Source: CAMYLR01 sp039590215 (lineage in GTDB: Bacteria; Gemmatimonadota; Gemmatimonadetes; JACCXV01; JAHWKZ01). Taken from it: a stretch of DNA of 10,539 nt. The position numbers and the translations under genes were made by a program. The stretch spans positions 1-10,539 of the forward strand of contig JBDHFX010000058.1 of assembly GCA_039590215.1 (NCBI GenBank), written 5' to 3'. The stretch's first letter is position 1. Each line of letters opens with the position of its first letter. Shown here in pieces: positions 1 through 6,627 of the stretch. The notes beneath the pieces were generated by a model. It worked only from the letters and a program-made list of their open reading frames with translations. It made no database searches and was not told the DNA's origin.

Positions 1-31
1 CGACGAGGCAGCGGGCGAAGAGAAAGCGTAG
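1..31 (+). CDS. rplY: C-terminal end of an upstream gene, probably 50S ribosomal protein L25 (CTC type)
   Basis: Only nine codons are visible before the TAG at 29-31, reading D-E-A-A-G-E-E-K-A. An acidic, alanine-rich tail is typical of long L25/CTC proteins, and rplY very often sits directly upstream of pth. The next gene starts within about 7 nt, so the two are probably co-transcribed. The identity rests on context and tail composition only. Any other protein with an acidic tail would look the same here. Confidence 0.45.
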   Translation, partial: DEAAGEEKA

Positions 32-37
32 TCGGCG

Positions 38-616
38 CTGGCGATCCGGATCGTCGTCGGCTTGGGCAACCCGGGTTCAGAGTACGAAGCGACTCGCCAC
101 AACGTCGGTTATCGAATCGTGGATCGGCTCGCCGGACGGCACGCGCTGCCCGACTGGGTGCGGCAGGGTACGCGGCTCCAGACGGCAGGAACGATCGCCG
201 GCGAATCTGTCATCCTGATCAGGCCGCTCACCTTCATGAACCGCTCGGGTCGATCGCTGGCCGCACTGTACCGGGAAACGGGGTTCACGGTCGAGGAGCT
301 GCTGGTTTGCTTCGACGATATAGCACTCCCGCTCGGTCGATTGCGGATTCGACCGTCGGGCTCAGCGGGAGGCCACAACGGGATGCGGTCGATCATCGAG
401 CATCTCGGCACCGAAGAATTCCCCCGCTTGCGGGTGGGTGTGTTCCCCGAGAGCGGTGCCGTGGATGATGCGGCCGAGTTCGTCTTGCGGCCGTTTCGCC
501 GTCGCGAGCGATCGGTAATCGACGACGCCATCGAACGCGCCGTCGATGCCATTGAGTGCGTTCTTTCCGAGGACCTGACAACTGCGATGAATCGATACAA
601 CCCAGAACCTTTGTAG
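38..616 (+). CDS. pth: Peptidyl-tRNA hydrolase
   Basis: Pth cleaves the ester bond of peptidyl-tRNAs released prematurely from ribosomes and so recycles tRNA in the cytoplasm. With a CTG start at 38 the protein is 192 aa, the usual family size, and opens MAIRIVVGLGNPG, the family's first beta strand and loop. All catalytic or binding positions known from E. coli Pth are present: N11 and H21 (RHNVG), N68 (TFMNRSG), D93 (CFDDIALP) and N114 (GGHNG). No ATG, GTG or TTG lies in frame between the TAG at 29-31 and a TTG at 62. Starting at 62 would delete the first strand, so CTG 38 is preferred although its Shine-Dalgarno match is weak (purine-rich 17-26). Its stop overlaps the ribosome binding site of hppA, suggesting co-expression. 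Confidence 0.93.
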   Translation: MAIRIVVGLGNPGSEYEATRHNVGYRIVDRLAGRHALPDWVRQGTRLQTAGTIAGESVILIRPLTFMNRSGRSLAALYRETGFTVEELLVCFDDIALPLGRLRIRPSGSAGGHNGMRSIIEHLGTEEFPRLRVGVFPESGAVDDAAEFVLRPFRRRERSVIDDAIERAVDAIECVLSEDLTTAMNRYNPEPL

Positions 617-626
617 AGGAGCATCC

Positions 627-2660
627 GTGGAGAACTTTGCATCGACCGCCCCGGCGTGGGGTCTGCTAGGTCTATTCGTGGCCTGGATCATCTACGCGTA
701 CGTGAAGCGACAGCCGGATGGGAACGACACCATGCGTGATCTGGCGGCTCAAATCCAAGCCGGTGCGATGGCGTTCTTGAAGCGCGAATACTCGGTGCTC
801 ATCCCGTTCATTGTCATAGTCGCCGTTCTGCTCAGTCTGGCGGTGGGTAGGAACACCGCGGTGGCGTACGTCGCTGGGGCGGCATGCTCGATCTTGGCGG
901 GTTTTTTCGGGATGTCGGCGGCGACACGGGCCAACGTGCGGACGTCTGAGGCCGCGCGTGCCCACGGCCAGGGTCCGGCGTTGAGGATCGCGTTCTTCGG
1001 CGGCAGCGTAATGGGGCTGTCGGTCGCCTCGCTCGGGTTGCTCGGTATCGGCTTGGTATTCCTGTGGGCCGGTCAAGCAGAGGGGAACCCGGTGATAATC
1101 CGAGAGTTTGCAGGGATCATCAGCGGGTTCGCGATGGGTGCTTCGTCGATCGCGCTGTTCGCTCGCGTGGGTGGCGGGATCTACACCAAGGCGGCCGACG
1201 TGGGCGCGGACCTGGTTGGGAAGGTCGAAGCCGGCATCCCCGAGGACGACCCGAGAAACCCCGCCACGATCGCTGATAACGTCGGCGACAACGTGGGTGA
1301 CGTCGCCGGTATGGGGGCTGACATCTTCGAGTCGTACGTCGGGGCCGTCATCGCTACGATCGCGATCGCCGCCACCAGCTCGCTGTTCTTGGTGGAGCAC
1401 AGGACGGCCGCCGTGGCGATGCCGATCATACTGATTATCGTGGGTCTTCTCGCGTCACTCGTTGGGATCGGCGCGATGAAGCTTCTCGAGCGCACCAACC
1501 CCGCGAGCGCGCTCCGCAACACGACGTTTATCGCCGCCGGGCTGTTTTTGATCGCCTCGTACTTTGTGATCCGGCAGTTGGACGTCTTCGCCGGCAGCCA
1601 GGACTTCTCTTCGCTTGGTCCGTTTTGGGCACTCGTTTCGGGTACCATGGTTGGTATCCTGATCGGACTCGTGACCGAGTACTACACGGGCGGTGGACCG
1701 ATTAGGAAGATCGCGGAAGCGTCCGAGACCGGTTCGGCTACCAACATCATCGCTGGTTTGGCGATTGGAATGGAATCGGTCGTGATCCCGGTGGCGCTCA
1801 TCTGCACCGCGATCGGTGTCTCGTTCTACTTCGCCGGATTGTACGGAATCGGCATCGCGGCGGTGGGGATGTTGGCGACCGTCGGAGCGACGATGTCGGT
1901 GGATGCCTACGGACCTGTTGCCGACAACGCCGGCGGGATCACCGAGATGAGCGGGCTCGGAAAGGAAGTGCGAGCGATCACCGATAGCTTGGACGCGCTC
2001 GGTAACACGACCGCGGCGATGGGGAAGGGGTTCGCGATCGGGTCGGCGGCGCTTACCGCGCTGGCGCTCTTCTCCGCCTACGGCTCAGCCGTGGGGCTCG
2101 TAAACGAGGGGATCAACATGATCAACCCGACCGTAGTGATAGGGCTCCTGATCGGCGGCTTCTTGCCGTTCCTGGTGGCGTCGCTCACGATGAACGCGGT
2201 TGGCCGCGCAGCTCAAGGGATGGTGGCCGAGGTGCGGCGGCAGTTCCGTGAGATCGAGGGGTTGATGGAGGGCACCGCCAAACCCGACAGCGCGCGGTGC
2301 GTCGATATTTCGACGCGGGCTGCGCTGCGCGAGATGATCGTCCCCGGATTGACGGCGGTCATAGCGCCGGTGGTGGTTGGAAAGGTTCTCGGGGTCGAGG
2401 CGCTGGGTGGTATGCTCGCCGGCGCCACTGTTACCGGTGTGATGCTGGCGCTTTTCATGGCCAATGCCGGTGGTGCATGGGACAACGCAAAAAAGTACAT
2501 CGAGCAGGGAGCTCACGGCGGCAAGGGATCAGACGCGCACAAGGCATCGGTGGTCGGTGACACGGTTGGCGATCCGTTCAAGGATACGTCTGGCCCGTCG
2601 ATGAACATCTTGATCAAGCTGATGTCGATCGTGTCGCTGGTGTTGGCGCCCTGGTTCTAG
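627..2660 (+). CDS. hppA: Membrane-bound ion-pumping pyrophosphatase, K+-dependent type
   Basis: This integral membrane enzyme hydrolyses pyrophosphate and uses the energy to pump H+ and/or Na+ out of the cytoplasm. It is 677 aa with about 16 hydrophobic segments, normal for the family. Visible motifs are GGGIYTKAADVGADLVGKVE at 182-201, DDPRNPATIADNVGDNVGD at 207-225, and a second acidic site near the C-terminus (NAGGAWDNAKK 613-623, GDTVGDPFKD 644-653). The motif GNTTAAMGKG (459-468) has Ala where K+-independent enzymes carry Lys, so it should be K+-dependent. Glu235 in IFESYVG is at the helix-6 position used by Na+-transporting and related subgroups rather than one turn later as in plant H+ pumps. 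It starts at GTG 627 after AGAGGAG (615-621), 10 nt past pth. Identity is certain; ion specificity is inferred. Confidence 0.97.
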   Translation: MENFASTAPAWGLLGLFVAWIIYAYVKRQPDGNDTMRDLAAQIQAGAMAFLKREYSVLIPFIVIVAVLLSLAVGRNTAVAYVAGAACSILAGFFGMSAATRANVRTSEAARAHGQGPALRIAFFGGSVMGLSVASLGLLGIGLVFLWAGQAEGNPVIIREFAGIISGFAMGASSIALFARVGGGIYTKAADVGADLVGKVEAGIPEDDPRNPATIADNVGDNVGDVAGMGADIFESYVGAVIATIAIAATSSLFLVEHRTAAVAMPIILIIVGLLASLVGIGAMKLLERTNPASALRNTTFIAAGLFLIASYFVIRQLDVFAGSQDFSSLGPFWALVSGTMVGILIGLVTEYYTGGGPIRKIAEASETGSATNIIAGLAIGMESVVIPVALICTAIGVSFYFAGLYGIGIAAVGMLATVGATMSVDAYGPVADNAGGITEMSGLGKEVRAITDSLDALGNTTAAMGKGFAIGSAALTALALFSAYGSAVGLVNEGINMINPTVVIGLLIGGFLPFLVASLTMNAVGRAAQGMVAEVRRQFREIEGLMEGTAKPDSARCVDISTRAALREMIVPGLTAVIAPVVVGKVLGVEALGGMLAGATVTGVMLALFMANAGGAWDNAKKYIEQGAHGGKGSDAHKASVVGDTVGDPFKDTSGPSMNILIKLMSIVSLVLAPWF

Positions 2661-2684
2661 AGTCGATAAATCAGACCAAGTAAA

Positions 2685-2808
2685 CCGACGAGGCGATACT
2701 CTCTTGCGGCCGGCGCTTCGCTTCGCGGAGCCTCCTCGTCACAATTCACCTGCGGGGTCTCCGCTCGCTCTGGCGCAAACGGCCGACTCGAGAGTGTCGC
2801 CTCGCCGG
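2685..2808. repeat. 124-nt intergenic element with 19-bp inverted ends and internal hairpins
   Basis: Bases 2685-2703 pair with 2790-2808: 17 Watson-Crick pairs, one G-U and one A-C mismatch. After a small internal loop, pairing resumes at 2707-2712 with 2780-2785 (6 bp) and, past an AAA bulge, at 2713-2716 with 2773-2776 (4 bp). Inside lie hairpins 2715-2721/2725-2731 (7 bp, partly competing with the previous helix) and 2752-2755/2761-2764. No protein is recognisable. It could be a structured RNA, a transcription-stopping element after hppA, a leader of ychF, or a MITE/REP-like repeat with terminal inverted ends. No clear target-site duplication is seen. The structure is read by eye, without energy calculation. 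Confidence 0.6.
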
Positions 2809-2840
2809 ACACTTTGTTGTCTTGATCGCAAGAACCTGAG

Positions 2841-3950
2841 ATGCAAGTCGGTATCGTCGGCCTACCAAACGTCGGCAAATCGACGCTCTTCAACGCGCTA
2901 ACGGCGGCGGGAGCGGAGGCGTCGAACTACCCGTTCTGCACGATCGATCCCAATCTCGGCGTGGTGGCGGTGCCGGATGACCGGCTCGACGTCCTTGGCG
3001 AGGCCTTTCAGCCCGAGAAAGTGGCCCCGACATCGATCGAGTTTGTCGACATCGCCGGCCTGGTGAAAGGCGCCAGCCAGGGTGAGGGGCTGGGCAACCA
3101 GTTCCTTTCACATGTCCGAACGGTCGACGCGATCGTCCATATCGTGCGTTGTTTTCCATCAGCCGATGTCGTGCACGTGTTGGGCAGTGTCGATCCGCTG
3201 CGCGACAAGGAGATCATCGACACCGAGCTCGCTCTGTCCGACCTGGCGGTAGTCGAAAAGCGACATGCGCGGGTCGCCAAGCAGGTGCAGGGGGGTAGAA
3301 AGGAGTTCGCCAGCGAGCTGTCGGCGCTGGAGAAGCTCCTGCCGGCGTTGGAGGCGGGTGAACCAGCGCGGACAGTGGCGATCCCCGACGACGAGCGACC
3401 TGCCGTCCGGACCTACGGCCTGCTGACTCGCAAGCCAATCATCTATTGTGCCAACGTCGCCGAGGACGTGCTCGCCGATGCCGTCCGTGACCCGATGTCA
3501 GTGCCGGAGGTCGCGCCACTGGCTGAGGCGGCCGCGGCCGAGGGCGCGGGGTTGGTCGAGGTGTGTGGCGACTTGGAGGCCGAGTTGGCGACCTTGTCGC
3601 GTGAAGACCGGCAGGCGTTCCTGGCCGATTTGGAGCTCCCCGAATCGGGGCTCCGACGGGTCATCCACGCGGCGTACGATTTGCTTGGCTTGCTGACCTT
3701 CTTTACGACCGGAGACAAAGAGGTACGGGCGTGGACACTCAAGCGCGGCGGAACCGCGGTCGACGCGGCGGACAAGGTCCACACCGACATGGCGCGCGGT
3801 TTCATACGCGCCGAGGTCGTAGGCTACGACGACTTTATACGCGCTCACCGATCGTTACACCGTGCGCGCGAGATGGGACTGGTCCGGAACGAGGGTCGCG
3901 ACTACGTCGTCGCCGATGGCGACATCATCTACGTGAAGTTCAACGTGTGA
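2841..3950 (+). CDS. ychF: Redox-regulated ribosome-binding ATPase/GTPase YchF (OBG family)
   Basis: YchF is a universally conserved cytoplasmic P-loop NTPase that binds ribosomes, prefers ATP over GTP in studied members, and is linked to translation and stress responses. The 369-aa length is standard. Motifs in order are G1 P-loop GLPNVGKST (7-15), G3 DIAGLVKGASQGEGLGN (70-86), and the altered G4 NVAE (205-208), which replaces the NKxD of GTP-specific relatives and marks the YchF subfamily. A coiled helical arm follows at about 125-170, and the TGS domain occupies roughly the last 85 residues, ending in the typical RDYVVADGDIIYVKFNV. It starts at ATG 2841, 32 nt after the structured element, with only a weak upstream purine tract. 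The usual pth-ychF adjacency is interrupted here by hppA. Confidence 0.97.
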   Translation: MQVGIVGLPNVGKSTLFNALTAAGAEASNYPFCTIDPNLGVVAVPDDRLDVLGEAFQPEKVAPTSIEFVDIAGLVKGASQGEGLGNQFLSHVRTVDAIVHIVRCFPSADVVHVLGSVDPLRDKEIIDTELALSDLAVVEKRHARVAKQVQGGRKEFASELSALEKLLPALEAGEPARTVAIPDDERPAVRTYGLLTRKPIIYCANVAEDVLADAVRDPMSVPEVAPLAEAAAAEGAGLVEVCGDLEAELATLSREDRQAFLADLELPESGLRRVIHAAYDLLGLLTFFTTGDKEVRAWTLKRGGTAVDAADKVHTDMARGFIRAEVVGYDDFIRAHRSLHRAREMGLVRNEGRDYVVADGDIIYVKFNV

Positions 3951-3963
3951 GCGTGTTTCGATC

Positions 3964-4455
3964 ATGAGCACGATCGACGATTTGTTGCAGAGCAACGCCG
4001 AGTACGCGGCAGACTTCTCCGGGGAGGGCTTGACCGCGGTGCCCGCGAAGAAGATCGCGATTGTCGCCTGCATGGACGCCCGACTGGACACCCGCGCAGC
4101 GCTTGGCCTTAAGGACGGCGACGCTCACGTGATCCGAAACGCAGGTGGAGTCGTGACCGACGACGTCATCCGGTCGCTGGCGATCTCGCAGCGTTTGTTG
4201 GGCACTCGCGAGATCATGCTGGTTCGCCACACCGATTGCGGCATGCAAACGTTCACAGACGACGAGCTGCAGGACTCGATCGAGGAGGAAACAGGGATCC
4301 GGCCGCCGTTTGCGATGGGGGCTTTCACAGATCTGGAGGGTGATATCCGCGAGTCGATCGCGCGTATCAAAGCGAGCCTGTTTCTGATCCACAAGGACGT
4401 GATCCGGGGATTCGTGTACGAAATGGGCACAGGGCGTCTGCGCGAGGTTAAGTAA
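3964..4455 (+). CDS. Beta-class carbonic anhydrase
   Basis: The enzyme interconverts CO2 and bicarbonate, supplying bicarbonate to carboxylases and buffering internal pH. The 163-aa protein is a short beta-class form resembling the mycobacterial Rv1284 type. Zinc ligands are Cys36 (VACMDARL), His89 and Cys92 (RHTDCGM). The Asp38-Arg40 dyad that gates the fourth zinc position is intact, and the substrate-pocket motif RNAGGVV is at 58-64. There is no signal peptide, so it is cytoplasmic. It begins 13 nt after the ychF stop with no good Shine-Dalgarno sequence, so it probably depends on read-through transcription and coupling with ychF. The catalytic set is complete and activity is expected. Confidence 0.95.
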   Translation: MSTIDDLLQSNAEYAADFSGEGLTAVPAKKIAIVACMDARLDTRAALGLKDGDAHVIRNAGGVVTDDVIRSLAISQRLLGTREIMLVRHTDCGMQTFTDDELQDSIEEETGIRPPFAMGAFTDLEGDIRESIARIKASLFLIHKDVIRGFVYEMGTGRLREVK

Positions 4456-4457
4456 CA

Positions 4458-4469
4458 ACCCTCAAGGGT
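4458..4469. terminator. Short hairpin between convergent genes (weak terminator candidate)
   Basis: ACCC-TCAA-GGGT forms a 4-bp stem in the 40-nt gap between the carbonic anhydrase stop and the stop of the opposite-strand peptidase. It is symmetric, so it could act on either strand. There is no T-tract, so an intrinsic terminator is only a weak possibility. Confidence 0.2.
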
Positions 4470-4495
4470 GAGCCAACAATCGCGGCGACGGGTCT

Positions 4496-5866
4496 CTACC
4501 GCGCTGGCGCTGGAAACACGACCGGGCTTTCGTTTCCTCCCGGACCTACCGCAGCCACGCCAAAGAAGTAGTTGTCGATGACGAGGTCGGTCATTTCAAC
4601 CTCGTGGTTACGCCCGACCCACCGCCACCGATCCCACGTCGGTGACGTCGTGTCCCGCCAGTAGACCTTATAGCCGGCGACGATCGGGTCCAATGAGGGG
4701 GTCCAGCGGAGCACGGCCGAGGGCTGGACGGCACCCTCGATGATGACGCTATCAGGCGGTGCCGGAGCCCACGCTAGTGACGCCAGGACGGCGACGTTGA
4801 GCGCGGTGAGCTTCCGCGCGTAGTTGAAATCGACCGCATCGACGACGTCACCGTACGCGATCCCGTCCTCCATCCGGATGTCCTGGTGTTGGCGATCGTA
4901 GTGTTCATTCGTTTCCATGATCCGCACCGCTGGGAAGCCGGCATCGTTGAACGGACGGTGATGGCCGCCGCGCCCCCAGCGGTCCAATCGATAGATCATG
5001 ATCATGTCGAGGTCGGCGAAGTAGAGATCCGCGATCCGGTCGACGTACCGCGCGAGCTGGCGCGAGCGGCCGTCGACCTCGCCGCCGGTAAAACGCATTC
5101 GGCGCCAGTCGTCGGGTGTGGCCGTCACGTCCGGGCTCTCCGAGAACACGCGCGCGGTCGAGTTGTCGACGATGTTGTTGATTCCTGCAGTGTTGCCGAT
5201 CATGTCGTTGTTGAGCACGGCCTCGATGTTCCAGCCTTCTTCTTGCGCGATACTCGCCATGTGGCCGCCGCCGTAGAGCCCTTGCTCCTCGCCGGAGAGT
5301 CCGGCGAAAACGATCGACGCGTGAAACACGTGGTCGGATCGTGTTATGACCCGAGCCGCTTCCAGCACGCCGGCCATTCCACTGGCATTGTCGTTTGCTC
5401 CGGGAGCGTCGTCCACGGCGTTCATCGGATCGGAGATCCGGGAGTCGATGTCACCGCTCATGATGGCGTAACGGTTGGGATCGCTCGTGCCACGCAGCAC
5501 GGCGACGACATTTACCACCCAGATAGGATCAGGGATTCGTTGTTTGCCCTGAACGAGCGATCGTTGATACGAGACCTCGAGGCAGCCACCGCAGTCCGCC
5601 GAGATCTGGTCGAACTCGGCCTTGATCCAGCGTCTGGCGGCGCCGATTCCGCGCGTTGCCGACAGCGTGTCGGACAGCGTGTGTCGGGTCCCAAATCCGG
5701 CTAAGGTCCGGATGTCGCGCTCGATCCGGTCGGCGGACACCGCTTCGATCAGGCCGTGGAGCCGGCTGTCGCGATCGGGTGGTGTAGGGGGGAGATCTTG
5801 CGCACCGAGCCGACTCCATTGTACGACGACGAGCAGGAGCGCGAGCACGATCGGCGACCGCCGCAT
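4496..5866 (-). CDS. Secreted M28-family zinc aminopeptidase-like protein with C-terminal fibronectin type III-like domain
   Basis: M28 peptidases are exported di-zinc exopeptidases that remove N-terminal amino acids. The 456-aa protein opens with a signal peptide, MRRSPIVLALLLVVVQWSRLGAQ (1-23). Numbered from this start, the M28 core shows SGDIDSR (137-143), GANDNASG with Asp159, SGEE with Glu193-Glu194, NNDMIG with Asp221, and a late His region (NEHYDRQHQ, His327 likely). The first zinc ligand, normally His in an H-x-D motif, is Asp139 here. Residues from about 368 to the end resemble an FN3 beta-sandwich (LRWTPSLDPIVAGYKVYW). A CGGC pair at 92-95 may form a disulfide. An upstream in-frame GTG at 5914 would overlap grxD and add 16 charged residues before the signal peptide, so ATG 5866 is preferred; GTG 5869 is an alternative. 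It is last in the bolA-grxD cassette. Confidence 0.9.
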   Translation of the reverse strand: MRRSPIVLALLLVVVQWSRLGAQDLPPTPPDRDSRLHGLIEAVSADRIERDIRTLAGFGTRHTLSDTLSATRGIGAARRWIKAEFDQISADCGGCLEVSYQRSLVQGKQRIPDPIWVVNVVAVLRGTSDPNRYAIMSGDIDSRISDPMNAVDDAPGANDNASGMAGVLEAARVITRSDHVFHASIVFAGLSGEEQGLYGGGHMASIAQEEGWNIEAVLNNDMIGNTAGINNIVDNSTARVFSESPDVTATPDDWRRMRFTGGEVDGRSRQLARYVDRIADLYFADLDMIMIYRLDRWGRGGHHRPFNDAGFPAVRIMETNEHYDRQHQDIRMEDGIAYGDVVDAVDFNYARKLTALNVAVLASLAWAPAPPDSVIIEGAVQPSAVLRWTPSLDPIVAGYKVYWRDTTSPTWDRWRWVGRNHEVEMTDLVIDNYFFGVAAVGPGGNESPVVFPAPAR

Positions 5867-5894
5867 CACGATGCTCGATCGGCGCCCTTTGTCT

Positions 5895-6245
5895 TTACTC
5901 TCCGGCCCCCGCACCGGCGGTCTCTAGCGCGGCTTCGATCTTGGTCTGGAGCTCTCCGCTCTCGGAAAGTTCGCGTGTGATGTCGCAACCGCCGATGAAC
6001 TCGCCACCGACGTACACCTGCGGGATGGTTGGCCAGTCGCTGTACTCGCGGATCGCTTGCCACAACTCAGGGTCGGCCAACACATCGATCGCGTGGATCC
6101 GTCCGGTGGCTCCGGCGTTGTGCAGGGTTTCCACGGTGGCAGCGCTGAACCCGCAGCGCGGCAACATCTCGGTGCCCTTCATGTAGAGCAGAACCGGGTT
6201 CTCCCGGATCTGAGCATCAATTCTCTGTTTCACTTCGGGTTGCAT
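5895..6245 (-). CDS. grxD: Monothiol CGFS glutaredoxin (Grx4 family)
   Basis: CGFS glutaredoxins bind a [2Fe-2S] cluster with glutathione as a homodimer or as a heterodimer with BolA, and act in iron-sulfur cluster transfer and iron sensing. The 116-aa protein has the active site KGTEMLPRCGFS with Cys31 and Lys23, the cis-proline segment WPTIPQVYV (71-79) and the glutathione-binding GGCDI (85-89). The ATG at 6245 lies inside the end of bolA (16-nt overlap) and is preceded by a strong GGAGG seven bases upstream. Overlap and order strongly suggest translation coupled with bolA. The last residues are Ala/Gly-rich and unremarkable. Confidence 0.97.
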   Translation of the reverse strand: MQPEVKQRIDAQIRENPVLLYMKGTEMLPRCGFSAATVETLHNAGATGRIHAIDVLADPELWQAIREYSDWPTIPQVYVGGEFIGGCDITRELSESGELQTKIEAALETAGAGAGE

Positions 6246-6490
6246 CGCTCGCCCTCCTCAGGCGTCCAGGCCTTGATTGCCAATGCGTGAACGATATCGT
6301 CATCGATCCATTCCCGGACCGACGCGTAAATCATCTTGTGTCTCTCGATCAGCGATTTCCCTACGAAGGCGGGAGAGATCACGCGTGCTTCGAGGTGATT
6401 GTCGGTCCCGGTCAGGTCTACGACTTCCACCTCCGCGTCGGGGATCGCGGCTTGGATCTTGGCCGTCACTTGCTCACGGATCTGTATCAT
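6230..6490 (-). CDS. bolA: BolA family protein
   Basis: BolA proteins partner with CGFS glutaredoxins to bind or transfer [2Fe-2S] clusters. Starting at ATG 6490 the protein is 86 aa, normal for the family. It contains FVGKSLIERHKMIYASV (42-58) and the conserved VHALAIKAWTPEE (67-79), with the invariant His68 that ligates the shared cluster in studied complexes. The reading frame extends upstream without a stop, but the extra 48 residues lack family similarity and would run across the rpsF promoter region, so MIQIREQV is taken as the start. No Shine-Dalgarno sequence precedes this ATG, and a -10-like hexamer lies seven bases upstream, compatible with a leaderless mRNA. It is the first gene of the minus-strand cassette. 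Confidence 0.95.
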   Translation of the reverse strand: MIQIREQVTAKIQAAIPDAEVEVVDLTGTDNHLEARVISPAFVGKSLIERHKMIYASVREWIDDDIVHALAIKAWTPEEGERCNPK

Positions 6491-6497
6491 CCGCCCG

Positions 6498-6525
6498 AAG
6501 ATAGCGGCTCTCCACGATGCGGCAA
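6498..6525 (-). promoter_or_regulatory. Candidate promoter of bolA-grxD-peptidase cassette
   Basis: On the minus strand, TTGCCG (6525-6520) and TATCTT (6503-6498) are separated by 16 nt. Each matches the sigma70-type consensus at four of six positions. The -10 box ends seven bases before the bolA ATG, so initiation would fall at or next to the start codon. Confidence 0.4.
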
Positions 6526-6531
6526 AACGCG

Positions 6532-6560
6532 TTGACGACCAGGGACCTAGGCGGTAGTTT
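6532..6560 (+). promoter_or_regulatory. Candidate promoter of the rpsF operon
   Basis: TTGACG (6532-6537, five of six consensus bases) is followed after 17 nt by TAGTTT (6555-6560, three of six). It lies in the only non-coding stretch upstream of rpsF and would give a leader of about 60 nt. It is back-to-back with the opposite-strand bolA promoter candidate. Confidence 0.5.
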
Positions 6561-6578
6561 CGTTGCTCTTTCCAATAG

Positions 6579-6619
6579 CCCTGTTCGTCCCGCGGGGGCG
6601 GACCGTTCAGACCGAAGGG
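6579..6619 (+). promoter_or_regulatory. Possible S6:S18 autoregulatory leader hairpin
   Basis: In the rpsF leader, CCC (6579-6581) can pair with GGG (6617-6619) and TTCG (6584-6587) with CGAA (6613-6616), with an inner TCC/GGA (6588-6590/6600-6602). This would hide the GGGAG ribosome binding site. The 3' side carries two ACCG segments. Many bacteria have an S6:S18-binding RNA with a conserved CCG bulge at this place. The fold is hand-drawn and the match to that motif is not verified. Confidence 0.3.
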
Positions 6620-6627
6620 AGCATCCC

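Noticed and set aside
672..1400. 242-aa open frame on the minus strand opposite hppA
   Set aside because: It lies entirely antisense to a clear pyrophosphatase, has an Arg/His/Asp-rich composition typical of GC-rich shadows, and shows no family motif.
4886..5704. 272-aa plus-strand open frame opposite the M28 peptidase
   Set aside because: The peptidase on the other strand carries a signal peptide, M28 motifs and an FN3-like domain; this frame has none and is a codon-bias shadow.
5867..5914. GTG 5914 as start of the M28 peptidase
   Set aside because: It would overlap grxD and put 16 charged residues ahead of a clean signal peptide that starts at ATG 5866.
6517..6627. 37-residue N-terminal extension of S6
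   Set aside because: It covers the promoter and ribosome binding site, has no S6 similarity, and ATG 6628 gives the canonical S6 N-terminus.
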